Positions 1 to 6,605 of a stretch of DNA of 23,695 nt are shown in pieces (within the stretch, counting starts at the first letter, position 1; the number at the start of each line of letters is the position of its first letter). Made by a program: the position numbers and the translations under genes. The notes beneath the pieces were generated by a model, which had not been told where the DNA came from, did no database searches, and saw nothing but the letters and a program-made list of their open reading frames with translations. The DNA is from Kiloniellaceae bacterium (lineage in GTDB: Bacteria > Pseudomonadota > Alphaproteobacteria > Kiloniellales > Kiloniellaceae), in the NCBI GenBank assembly GCA_021776195.1, contig JAJFGK010000038.1, positions 1 to 23,695 on the forward strand. The letters run 5' to 3'.

Positions 1-552
1 ATGTCGGTCAAGGGCCAGGAGTTCCCGGCCTACGACAGCCGCGGCATTCAGGGCATGGGCCTGACCTATGCGACCTCCAACCGCGGTGCCTGCCACCTGC
101 GCAGCTACACCGTGGCCTCCGAAATCCTCGGCATCCCCGAGAAGACCGATCCCCTGGTGACCGACGGCAAGGCGGGGCTGGTCAAGGCTTTCCAGGACGC
201 CACGGCGGCCTTCGATTCGGCTGGCCTGTGCATCTTCACCTCCTTTGCCTGGACCCTGGAGGACGTCGCGCCGCAGATCGATGCCGCCCTCGAGGGCGAC
301 TGGTCGGCCGACCGCCTGCTGGAGATCGGTGAGCGGGTCTGGAACCTGGAGCGCAAGTACAACAACGATGCGGGCTTCACCGCGGCCGACGACAATCTGC
401 CGCAGCGCCTGATGAAAGACGCCGCCAAGACCGGCCCGGCCGAAGGCCTGACCAACGGCCTCGACAAGATGCTGCCGGAATACTACGAGGTGCGCGGCTG
501 GACCCCCGAGGGCGTGCCGAGCAACGAGACGCTGGCGCGTCTGGGAGTCTAG
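1..552 (+). CDS. Aldehyde ferredoxin oxidoreductase (AOR family), C-terminal part, cut by window edge
   Basis: This is the C-terminal ~183 residues of a tungsten- (or molybdenum-) pterin aldehyde oxidoreductase, which oxidises aldehydes to acids and passes electrons through a 4Fe-4S cluster. The visible part has the family blocks EFPAYDSRGIQGMGL (residues 7-21) and YATSNRGACHLR (23-34). It also has DSAGLC (72-77), the DxxGLC motif that in characterised AORs touches the pterin and supplies the last cluster cysteine. AOR proteins are about 600 residues, so the ATG at base 1 is almost certainly an internal methionine and the gene starts to the left of the window. The flavoprotein gene that follows on the same strand is a likely electron partner. 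The substrate cannot be told from this fragment. Family assignment is firm; the choice of metal is unknown. Confidence 0.88.
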   Translation: MSVKGQEFPAYDSRGIQGMGLTYATSNRGACHLRSYTVASEILGIPEKTDPLVTDGKAGLVKAFQDATAAFDSAGLCIFTSFAWTLEDVAPQIDAALEGDWSADRLLEIGERVWNLERKYNNDAGFTAADDNLPQRLMKDAAKTGPAEGLTNGLDKMLPEYYEVRGWTPEGVPSNETLARLGV

Positions 553-562
553 GATTGGCGAT

Positions 563-585
563 GGGAGAGGGGGTTCTCCTCTCCC
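563..585 (+). terminator. Hairpin between the AOR gene and the flavoprotein gene
   Basis: GGGAGAG (563-569) pairs perfectly with CTCTCCC (579-585), and the stem can extend to about 10 bp with one G-U pair. It lies 11 bases after the AOR stop codon. No T-tract follows, so it could be a weak terminator, an mRNA-stabilising hairpin or a processing site that sets the AOR:flavoprotein ratio. Confidence 0.35.
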
Positions 586-696
586 TGCTAGAGATGTCGG
601 GGGCCCTTCGTGGCCTCCGATTCTTGCCAAGACCGTCTTCAGAACGCACGGCATAAGAACACAAAAGAACAAACAGACCCGAGGGGAGAGAAGGTT

Positions 697-1935
697 ATGA
701 CCTACGTCGTCGTCGGTGCGGGACCAGCGGGCGTGACCGCCGCGGAGACCCTTCGCAAGGCCGATCCGGCCCAGGATGTCTTGCTGATCGGCGCCGAGGC
801 CGAGCCGCCCTATTCGCGCATGGCGATCCCCTATGTCCTGACCGGCATGATCCAGGAGCAGGGCACCTACCTGCGCAAGACCGAAGGTCACTACGACGAT
901 GCGGGTATTCAGTACCGCCAGGGCGAGGTCGCCTCGGTCGATGCCGCCGGTAAGACCGTCACTCTGTCCGATGGTTCCTCACAGGGCTACGACAAGCTGC
1001 TGATCGCGACCGGCGCCAGCCCGATCAAACCGCCGGTGAGCGGCCTCGACCTGCCCGGCGTGCACCACTGCTGGACCCTGGAGGATGCCCGTCACATCGC
1101 CTCCCTGGCGCAACAGGGCGATCCGGTCCTGATGATCGGCGCCGGCTTCATCGCCTGCATCATTCTCGAGTCGATCCTCTCGCGCGGCGTCGACCTGACC
1201 GTGGTCGAGGCGCTCGACCGCATGGTGCCGCGCATGGCCGACCAGACCGCCGGCAACATGATCAAGTCCTGGTGCGAGAACAAGGGCGTGACGGTCCACA
1301 CCTCGACCATGGTGACCGGCGTCGAGGACGCCGGCGGCGGCCTGCTGCGGGTCACCATGAACAACGGCGCCACGGCCGAGGCCAAGCTGGTGGTGGTGGC
1401 GGCCGGGGTGAAGTCGAACACCGGCTTTCTCGAGGGCAGCGGGGTCAAGGTCGAGGACGGCATCATCGTGAACGAGCGCCTGGAATCCTCGGTCGCCGAC
1501 ATCTATGCGGCCGGCGATTGCGCCCAGGGACCCGACTTTTCGACCGGCGGCTGGGCGGTCCACGCGATCCAGCCGACCGCGACCGACCACGGCCGCACCG
1601 CGGCGCTCAACATGGCCGGGCAAAACGCGGCCTTCGGCGGCAGCCTCAACATGAACGTGCTCGACACCGCCGGCCTGGTCACCGCCTCCTTCGGCGCCTG
1701 GGACGGCGAGGACGCGGTCACCCAGGCCGACCCGGAGACCTTCCGCTACACCCGCCTGGCCTTCGACGGCGACGTGATGATCGGCGCGCTCTGCCTGGGG
1801 CGGACCGATCAGGTCGGCGTGCTGCGCGGCCTGATCCAGACCAAGGTCCATCTGGGCGTTTGGAAAGAGCGCCTGATGCAGCAACCCAACCGCATTGCCG
1901 AGGCCTACATCGCCTGCGCCTACGACACGAAGTAG
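697..1935 (+). CDS. FAD-dependent NAD(P)-linked oxidoreductase, probable redox partner of the AOR
   Basis: A 412-residue two-dinucleotide-fold flavoprotein of the pyridine-nucleotide disulfide reductase / NirB-like superfamily. An FAD-binding GAGPAG (7-12) lies in the first Rossmann fold. A second Rossmann fold reads GAGFIA (148-153) with an acidic residue at E171, and the C-terminal FAD motif IYAAGDCAQ is at 269-277. The ATG at 697 is chosen because AGGGGAGAGAAGG lies just upstream and the Rossmann strand begins immediately after it; an upstream in-frame start would add 29 unlikely residues. In AOR systems of aerobic or denitrifying bacteria such flavoproteins connect the W-enzyme to NAD(P)H, so that role is inferred here. 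The second nucleotide motif ends in Ala instead of Gly, a change often linked to NADPH use, but E171 argues for NADH; specificity is unresolved. Confidence 0.85.
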   Translation: MTYVVVGAGPAGVTAAETLRKADPAQDVLLIGAEAEPPYSRMAIPYVLTGMIQEQGTYLRKTEGHYDDAGIQYRQGEVASVDAAGKTVTLSDGSSQGYDKLLIATGASPIKPPVSGLDLPGVHHCWTLEDARHIASLAQQGDPVLMIGAGFIACIILESILSRGVDLTVVEALDRMVPRMADQTAGNMIKSWCENKGVTVHTSTMVTGVEDAGGGLLRVTMNNGATAEAKLVVVAAGVKSNTGFLEGSGVKVEDGIIVNERLESSVADIYAAGDCAQGPDFSTGGWAVHAIQPTATDHGRTAALNMAGQNAAFGGSLNMNVLDTAGLVTASFGAWDGEDAVTQADPETFRYTRLAFDGDVMIGALCLGRTDQVGVLRGLIQTKVHLGVWKERLMQQPNRIAEAYIACAYDTK

Positions 1936-1992
1936 GAGGCGCCGGCCGGAGGTTCGTCGCGAGGGTGCGGCACAGCGTCCATTGATGCAGCC

Positions 1993-2067
1993 GTCGTCCC
2001 GGCCCTGAGCCGGGACCATTCATCGGTGCGCAGTGACACTTGGACCCCGGCTCAAGGCCGGGGTGAC
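1993..2067. repeat. Imperfect palindromic intergenic element
   Basis: The arm at 1993-2018 (core GGCCCTGAGCCGGGACC) is nearly the reverse complement of the arm at 2041-2067 (core GGACCCCGGCTCAAGGCC), with a 22-base loop. Only about three positions mismatch plus one inserted base. It sits between two convergent genes (flavoprotein on +, His-rich protein on -). It may work as a bidirectional terminator or be one copy of a dispersed repeat; related sequence occurs near 19051-19086 and 19952-20001. Confidence 0.6.
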
Positions 2068-2127
2068 AAGGAAAGGTTGGTCGCGCGCTCGGGCAAGAAG
2101 CGGTAATCCGACACGCATCGCCGCTGC

Positions 2128-2331
2128 CTAAATCGCGAAGAACGCCAGCAACAGTAGGACGACACAGAGCAGGCCCGTGACCCAGATGCCGGTGGCGGCG
2201 CCGGCGCCCACGTCGCTGTTGTCGACCTCGACCGGATGAGAGGGTCCGTGGTCGGTGTGCCCATGGTCGGCCTGCCCATGATGCGCGTGATCCTGGCCCG
2301 GTTCGTGGTCGCTGCTGGTCTGGTCGGTCAT
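2128..2331 (-). CDS. Small histidine-rich single-span membrane protein, function unknown
   Basis: A 67-residue protein I do not recognise. The first ~34 residues are hydrophilic with eight histidines in Asp/Gly/His clusters (DHAHHG at 14-19, DHGHTDHG at 22-29). The C-terminus (about 47-67, WVTGLLCVVLLLLAFFAI) is one hydrophobic span that runs to the last residue, so it would be tail-anchored with a soluble, possibly metal-binding N-terminus. A clean ribosome binding site (GGAAGGAGCAGACC before ATG) supports translation. It is divergent from the antiporter operon with a 155-bp shared upstream region. Possible roles are a metal buffer or a small subunit of a respiratory complex, but neither is shown. 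Confidence 0.7.
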   Translation of the reverse strand: MTDQTSSDHEPGQDHAHHGQADHGHTDHGPSHPVEVDNSDVGAGAATGIWVTGLLCVVLLLLAFFAI

Positions 2332-2486
2332 GGTCTGCTCCTTCCGGCCTCTGCTCTGGTGGCCTTAATGAACCAATTCTCGGTTTGTCACAAAGCGACG
2401 TCGCAGACTCGCCGATCAATTGTTGCAGAATGGCTCTATGCCCGTCACATTATCATCAGGGTAGCGACAAGGGGGCAATCACCAAG

Positions 2487-2960
2487 ATGGCGCGTGCAAT
2501 CAGCTTAGGGCTGGCCCTTATGGCTCTTTGGATGTTGCTGTCCGGACCCTTCAGCCTCGACCACCGGCTGGTCCTCGTCCTCGGGATCTGCTCGGTCGTC
2601 CTGGTCCTTTTCATCGCCTTTCGCATGGATGTAATCGACCGCGAGGGCGTGCCGGTCCATCTGGCTGCCAAGATCCTGTTCTATTGGATCTGGCTGGCCA
2701 AGGAGATCGCCAAGTCGAACTGGCAGGTCGCGCGTTTGATCCTCGATCCCAAGTTGCCGATTTCGCCGCGCATGATCCGGGTCAAGGCGACCCAGACCAC
2801 AGACTACGGCCGCGTCATTCATGCCAACTCGATCACCCTGACGCCGGGCACGGTATCGGTGGAAATCGAGAAAGACGAGATCCTGGTTCACGCGATCTCG
2901 CAGGAAGCCGCCGAGGGCACCCTCGAGGGCTCGATCGACCGGCGCGTGACGGCGCTTTAG
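2487..2960 (+). CDS. mrpE: Na+/H+ antiporter subunit E (MrpE/MnhE)
   Basis: A 157-residue membrane protein of the MnhE/PhaE family, first gene of the antiporter operon and equivalent to MbhA of archaeal membrane-bound hydrogenase. Hydrophobic spans lie at about 5-20 and 27-46, with a third amphipathic stretch around 58-72. The cytoplasmic domain carries the family blocks SNWQVARLIL and HANSITLTPGTVSVEI. The ATG at 2487 gives the normal family start, with GGGGGC ten bases upstream; the longer frame from 2385 would add 34 non-hydrophobic residues. In Mrp complexes E is an essential but non-pumping subunit. The next gene starts 18 bases later. Confidence 0.92.
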   Translation: MARAISLGLALMALWMLLSGPFSLDHRLVLVLGICSVVLVLFIAFRMDVIDREGVPVHLAAKILFYWIWLAKEIAKSNWQVARLILDPKLPISPRMIRVKATQTTDYGRVIHANSITLTPGTVSVEIEKDEILVHAISQEAAEGTLEGSIDRRVTAL

Positions 2961-2978
2961 GAACGGGAACGGATTGTC

Positions 2979-3293
2979 ATGTCGACCGCCGTGATCATCT
3001 TCGCCGTGGCCGCCATCGCCCTGCTGGTCACCATGCTGCTGGCCCTGGTGCGGCTTTTTGCCGGGCCGACGCTTTATGATCGGGCGCTGGCGGCAAACTC
3101 CTTCGGCACCAAGACCGTGCTGCTGATCGGCGTTCTCGGATTTCTGACGGAACGGCCCGAGTTCCTCGATGTGTCCCTGGCCTATGCCCTGATCAACTTT
3201 ATCGGCACCATCGCGATTCTGAAGTTCTTCCGCTACCGCACCCTGGCCGATACGGACGAAGGGGCGACGCAGCCCAGTGGCGGTGGCGAGTGA
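2979..3293 (+). CDS. mrpF: Na+/H+ antiporter subunit F (MrpF/MnhF)
   Basis: A 104-residue subunit with three predicted membrane spans (about 4-26, 38-55, 61-82). The family block LVRLFAGPTLYDRALAANSF is at about 24-43, followed by DVSLAYALINFIGTIAILKF. In Mrp and Mbh complexes subunits E, F and G form a peripheral membrane bundle; F has been linked to ion binding. The stop codon overlaps the start of the following gene, so the two are translationally coupled. The last ~15 residues are a polar tail. Confidence 0.92.
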   Translation: MSTAVIIFAVAAIALLVTMLLALVRLFAGPTLYDRALAANSFGTKTVLLIGVLGFLTERPEFLDVSLAYALINFIGTIAILKFFRYRTLADTDEGATQPSGGGE

Positions 3294-3694
3294 TGTCGAT
3301 CGTCCTGGATATCCTCTCGGCCGTCCTGGTGCTGGGTGGCGCCTTCTTCCTGATCGTCGGCGGAGTCGGACTGATCCGCCTGCCGGACTTCTATAGCCGC
3401 CTCCATGCCGCCGGTGTCACCGACACGGCCGGCGCCGAGTTGATCCTCTTCGCCATGATGCTCCAGGCCGGCTTCTCCTGGGTCACGGTGAAGCTGATCC
3501 TGATCGGCCTGTTTCTTTTTTTCACCAGCCCGACCTCGACCCATGCCGTGGCCAATGCCGCCTACACCGCCGGGCTGGCGCCGCATGACGTCGACGACGG
3601 ACCGGGTGACGCCGCGGCGGATGGGCCGGGGGTTGGACCGGGGGTTGGACCGGGCGGGACCGAAGCCGGGGAGGGCGCGTCATCGAGCAGTTGA
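3293..3694 (+). CDS. mrpG: Na+/H+ antiporter subunit G (MrpG/MnhG)
   Basis: A 133-residue subunit. Residues ~1-95 hold the PhaG/MnhG domain: three membrane spans with the signatures RLPDFYSRLHAAGVTDTAGA and PTSTHA. The ATG at 3293 shares its A with the upstream stop (TGATG); a GTG at 3290 is an equally possible start one codon earlier. The tail beyond ~105 is unusual, being Asp/Gly/Pro/Ser-rich and ending in four serines. It includes a repeated GVGP encoded by a perfect 12-bp DNA duplication (3631-3654). Most family members end soon after the third span, so the tail is probably disordered and dispensable. The stop codon overlaps the TTG assigned to the next gene. Confidence 0.9.
   Translation: MSIVLDILSAVLVLGGAFFLIVGGVGLIRLPDFYSRLHAAGVTDTAGAELILFAMMLQAGFSWVTVKLILIGLFLFFTSPTSTHAVANAAYTAGLAPHDVDDGPGDAAADGPGVGPGVGPGGTEAGEGASSSS
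3631..3654 (+). repeat. 12-bp perfect tandem repeat inside mrpG
   Basis: The unit GGTTGGACCGGG occurs twice back to back (3631-3642 and 3643-3654), and a partial GGGCCGGG precedes it. The unit is a multiple of three, so copy-number change would lengthen or shorten the disordered tail without a frameshift. Confidence 0.8.
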
Positions 3695-4284
3695 TCAACA
3701 TCGTCTTGCTGACCTTCCTGTGCCTGACCGCCTATTTCGTGGTGCGGCTGCGCCACCTCTTTGCCGTGGTCATGCTGACCGGCGTGTTCAGCCTGCTTTC
3801 GGCGGGTCTTCTGGTCATGCTCGATGCGGTCGATGTGGCTTTTACCGAGGCCGCGGTCGGCGCCGGCATCTCGACGGTGCTGATGCTGGGCACCATGGCC
3901 CTGACGTCGCGGCGGGAAAAGCCGCAGACCCACAGCCCCGTTATCCCGCTGATCGTCGTCGCCGTGACTGGCGCGGCACTGGTCTACGGCACCTTGGACA
4001 TGCCGAGTTTCGGCGACCCCGACGCGCCGATTCATAACCATGTCGTGCCGCGCTACATCGAGGGCTCGGAGACCGAAATCGGCCTGCCCAACATCGTGAC
4101 CGCGGTTCTGGCCAGCTACCGCGGCTTCGATACCCTGGGTGAAGTCTGCGTGGTCTTCACCGCCGGTATCGGCGTCCTGGTCCTCCTGAGCGGTGGCGGC
4201 GCCGCGGGAACCCGGCGTCAGGAAAAGGATATGGCGGCCGGAACGGGCAGGGAACCTACGCCCCCGGACGGAGGCCAGGCATGA
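3691..4284 (+). CDS. DUF4040 / MbhD-MbhE-like subunit, corresponding to the C-terminal part of MrpA
   Basis: A 197-residue membrane protein joining two modules that are separate subunits (MbhD and MbhE) in archaeal hydrogenases and form the C-terminus of MrpA in classical antiporters. Residues ~1-73 are the DUF4040 domain, with three spans and DVAFTEAAVGAGISTVL at 48-64. Residues ~82-168 are MbhE-like, with HVVPRYIEG at 117-125 and YRGFDTLGE at 143-151. In Mbh structures these parts line the proposed sodium path. The start is uncertain. The TTG at 3691 overlaps the mrpG stop, but the well-formed GGGGAGGG at 3668-3675 is 15 bases from it and only 6 from an in-frame ATC at 3682. The last ~30 residues are a polar, probably disordered tail. 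Confidence 0.88.
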   Translation: MINIVLLTFLCLTAYFVVRLRHLFAVVMLTGVFSLLSAGLLVMLDAVDVAFTEAAVGAGISTVLMLGTMALTSRREKPQTHSPVIPLIVVAVTGAALVYGTLDMPSFGDPDAPIHNHVVPRYIEGSETEIGLPNIVTAVLASYRGFDTLGEVCVVFTAGIGVLVLLSGGGAAGTRRQEKDMAAGTGREPTPPDGGQA

Positions 4285-4718
4285 GACATCATCTGGTCCT
4301 GCGCGCGGTCACCAAGCTGTTGACACCGCCGATCCTGCTCTTTGCGCTTTACGTTCAGTTCCACGGCGATTTCGGTCCCGGCGGCGGTTTTCAGGCCGGG
4401 GTGATCTTCGGCGCGGCCTTCATCCTCTATGCCATCGTTTTTGGCCTGCGCAAGGCGCGCCGGGTGGTCCCGATCGGCGCGCTGCGGACACTGATCGCGG
4501 GCGGCGTGTTGCTCTACGCCGGGGTCGGCGTCGTCGGGATGCTGCTGGGCGGAAACTTCCTCGACTACGGCGTGCTCGCGGCCGACCCTAAGGCCGGCCA
4601 GCATCTCGGCATCCTGTTGATCGAGCTCGGCGTGGGGATCACCGTCTCGGCGGTCATGGTGGCAATTTTCTTCAGCTTCGCCGGGCGTCCGCCCACGATC
4701 AAAGACGAAGAGTGGTAG
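4281..4718 (+). CDS. mrpB: Na+/H+ antiporter subunit B (MrpB/MnhB domain)
   Basis: A 145-residue subunit of the MnhB family, matching MbhF. Four predicted spans lie at about 8-26, 36-55, 68-90 and 108-132. The hallmark PGGGFQAG is at 33-40. The ATG at 4281 overlaps the stop of the preceding gene (ATGA), so translation is coupled. In Mrp complexes B packs beside the C-terminal part of MrpA, which here is the separate DUF4040/MbhE-like protein encoded just upstream. Confidence 0.93.
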   Translation: MRHHLVLRAVTKLLTPPILLFALYVQFHGDFGPGGGFQAGVIFGAAFILYAIVFGLRKARRVVPIGALRTLIAGGVLLYAGVGVVGMLLGGNFLDYGVLAADPKAGQHLGILLIELGVGITVSAVMVAIFFSFAGRPPTIKDEEW

Positions 4719-4722
4719 CGCC

Positions 4723-5106
4723 ATGGACCTGATCCTCGGCCACTACAACTATTGGGTCGTCATCTTCCTCATGATGACCGGGCTCTACATCGTCGTGTCG
4801 CGCGGCAACCTGGTGAAGAAGGTCGTCGGCTTGAATATCTTCCAGGTGTCGGTCTTCCTGCTCTACATCTCCATGGGCAAGGTGGCCGGCGGCACCGCGC
4901 CGATCCTGACCGGCAAGCCGGAGGTCTTCTCCAACCCGCTGCCGCACGTCCTGATCCTGACCGCCATCGTGGTCGGGGTCGCCACGACGGCGCTGGGCCT
5001 GGCCCTGGTGGTGCGGATCCGCGAAGGTTACGGCACCATCGAGGAAGACGAGATTCTCGAGTTCGATCATGAGAGCGAGGCAGCCGAGGCCGGGCCGCCA
5101 AGATGA
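4723..5106 (+). CDS. mrpC: Na+/H+ antiporter subunit C (MrpC/MnhC, NuoK-like)
   Basis: A 127-residue NuoK-like subunit, equivalent to MbhG, with three spans at about 10-26, 33-50 and 75-98. The family block NPLPHVLILTAIVVG (71-85) is present. NuoK-type subunits link antiporter-like subunits and help form the continuous polar axis across the membrane arm. The gene starts four bases after the mrpB stop, and its own stop overlaps the mrpD start (ATGA). The C-terminal ~25 residues are acidic. Confidence 0.93.
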   Translation: MDLILGHYNYWVVIFLMMTGLYIVVSRGNLVKKVVGLNIFQVSVFLLYISMGKVAGGTAPILTGKPEVFSNPLPHVLILTAIVVGVATTALGLALVVRIREGYGTIEEDEILEFDHESEAAEAGPPR

Positions 5107-6605
5107 TCATCCACCTTCCCATCCTGCAGGTCATTCTGCCGCTCATTGCCGCCCCGGTGTGCGTCCTTCTCCGGCGCGGTACCTGGGCCTGGGTGCTGGC
5201 CTTGGTGGTGGCTTGGCTGTCGCTCTTCATCGCCATCGCCCTTTTGACCCGGACGCTGGGCAGCGGCGAGATCAGCTACGCGCTGGGCAGTTGGGCGCCG
5301 CCTTGGGGCATCGAGTACCGCGTCGATGTGTTGAACGCCTTCGTCCTGCTGATCGTGGCCGCCATCGGGGCCATCGTCCTGCCCTACGCCCGTGCCAGCG
5401 TGGAAGCCGAAATCCCCGAAGAGCAGCACGCGCTCTTCTACACCTGTTATCTGCTCTGCTTCGCCGGGCTGCTTGGCGTGACCATCACCGGCGACGCCTT
5501 CAATCTCTTCGTCTTTTTGGAGATCTCGTCGCTCTCGACCTACGTGCTGGTGGCCATGGGCGCAAATCGCGACCGCCGCGCCTTGACCGCCGCCTTCACC
5601 TATCTGGTCCTGGGCACCATCGGCGCCACCTTCTTCGTCATCGGCGTCGGCCTGATCTACATGCTGACCGGCTCGCTCAACATGGCCGACATTGCCCAGC
5701 GCATCGCCGGCACCGGCGACCTTCCGTCGCTCTACGACCACAGAACGCTGCATGTCGCCTATGGGTTCATCGTTGTCGGCGTCGGCCTGAAGCTCGCCAT
5801 GTTCCCGCTCCACATGTGGCTGCCCAACGCCTATGCCTTCGCGCCCTCGGCGGTCACCACCTTCCTGGCGGCGACGGCCACCAAAGTCGCGGTCTATGTC
5901 CTGCTGCGCTTCCTCTTCACGGTCTTCGGCAACGACTTCCCGCTGGGCGCCGTGACCCTGACCTGGGTCTTCCTGCCGCTCGGCGTGGTGGCGATGTTCG
6001 CCGCCTCGTTGGTGGCAATCTTTCAGGTCAACCTGAAACGCCTCCTGGCCTATTCTTCCATCGCCCAGATCGGCTACATGCTGCTCGGCGTCTCCTTTGC
6101 CAGCGTGACCGGGCTGTCGGCGACCCTGATCCACCTGTTCAACCACGCGCTGATGAAGGGCGCGCTCTTCATGGCGCTGGGCTGCGTCGTGCTGCGGGTC
6201 GGCGGCGCCACGCTGGAGAGCGTGCGCGGCCTGGGGCGCGAGATGCCCTGGACCATGGGCGCCTTTGCCGCCGGCGGCCTCAGCCTGATCGGCGTGCCCC
6301 TGACCGTCGGCTTTATTTCCAAGTGGTACCTGATCTCTGGCGCCTTCGAGCGCGGTTGGTGGTGGGTCGGCCTGCTGATCGTCGCATCCTCGCTGCTCGC
6401 GGTGATCTATGTCTGGAAAATTGTCGAGGCGGCCTATTTCAAGCCGGCCCCCGAGGGCCGTGAAGCGGTCGCCGAGGCACCCTTGACCATGTTGATTCCG
6501 CTCTGGGTCCTGGTCGCCGCCAACATCTACTTTGGGATCGACGCCGACTTGACCACCTCGGTCGCCGACAGTGCTGCCCGGGCGCTCCTGGGAGGCCGGC
6601 CATGA
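5103..6605 (+). CDS. mrpD: Na+/H+ antiporter subunit D (MrpD/MnhD), first antiporter-like subunit
   Basis: A 500-residue protein of the proton-conducting membrane transporter family (NuoL/M/N type), about 14 spans. The charged residues of the proton channel are all in place: E140 in VFLEISSLSTY, K230 in GLKLAMFPLHMWLP, K261 in ATKVAVYVL, the HLFNHALMKGALF block at 344-356, and K407 in FISKWYL. It sits directly after E-F-G-DUF4040-B-C, the position of MbhH in archaeal hydrogenases, so it is the best candidate for the true MrpD. Both gene ends overlap neighbours by four bases. Confidence 0.92.
   Translation: MIIHLPILQVILPLIAAPVCVLLRRGTWAWVLALVVAWLSLFIAIALLTRTLGSGEISYALGSWAPPWGIEYRVDVLNAFVLLIVAAIGAIVLPYARASVEAEIPEEQHALFYTCYLLCFAGLLGVTITGDAFNLFVFLEISSLSTYVLVAMGANRDRRALTAAFTYLVLGTIGATFFVIGVGLIYMLTGSLNMADIAQRIAGTGDLPSLYDHRTLHVAYGFIVVGVGLKLAMFPLHMWLPNAYAFAPSAVTTFLAATATKVAVYVLLRFLFTVFGNDFPLGAVTLTWVFLPLGVVAMFAASLVAIFQVNLKRLLAYSSIAQIGYMLLGVSFASVTGLSATLIHLFNHALMKGALFMALGCVVLRVGGATLESVRGLGREMPWTMGAFAAGGLSLIGVPLTVGFISKWYLISGAFERGWWWVGLLIVASSLLAVIYVWKIVEAAYFKPAPEGREAVAEAPLTMLIPLWVLVAANIYFGIDADLTTSVADSAARALLGGRP

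Noticed and set aside
1272..1985. 237-codon plus-strand frame inside the flavoprotein gene
   Set aside because: An Arg/Gly-rich shadow frame without conserved motifs; the flavoprotein frame carries all FAD and NAD(P) motifs.
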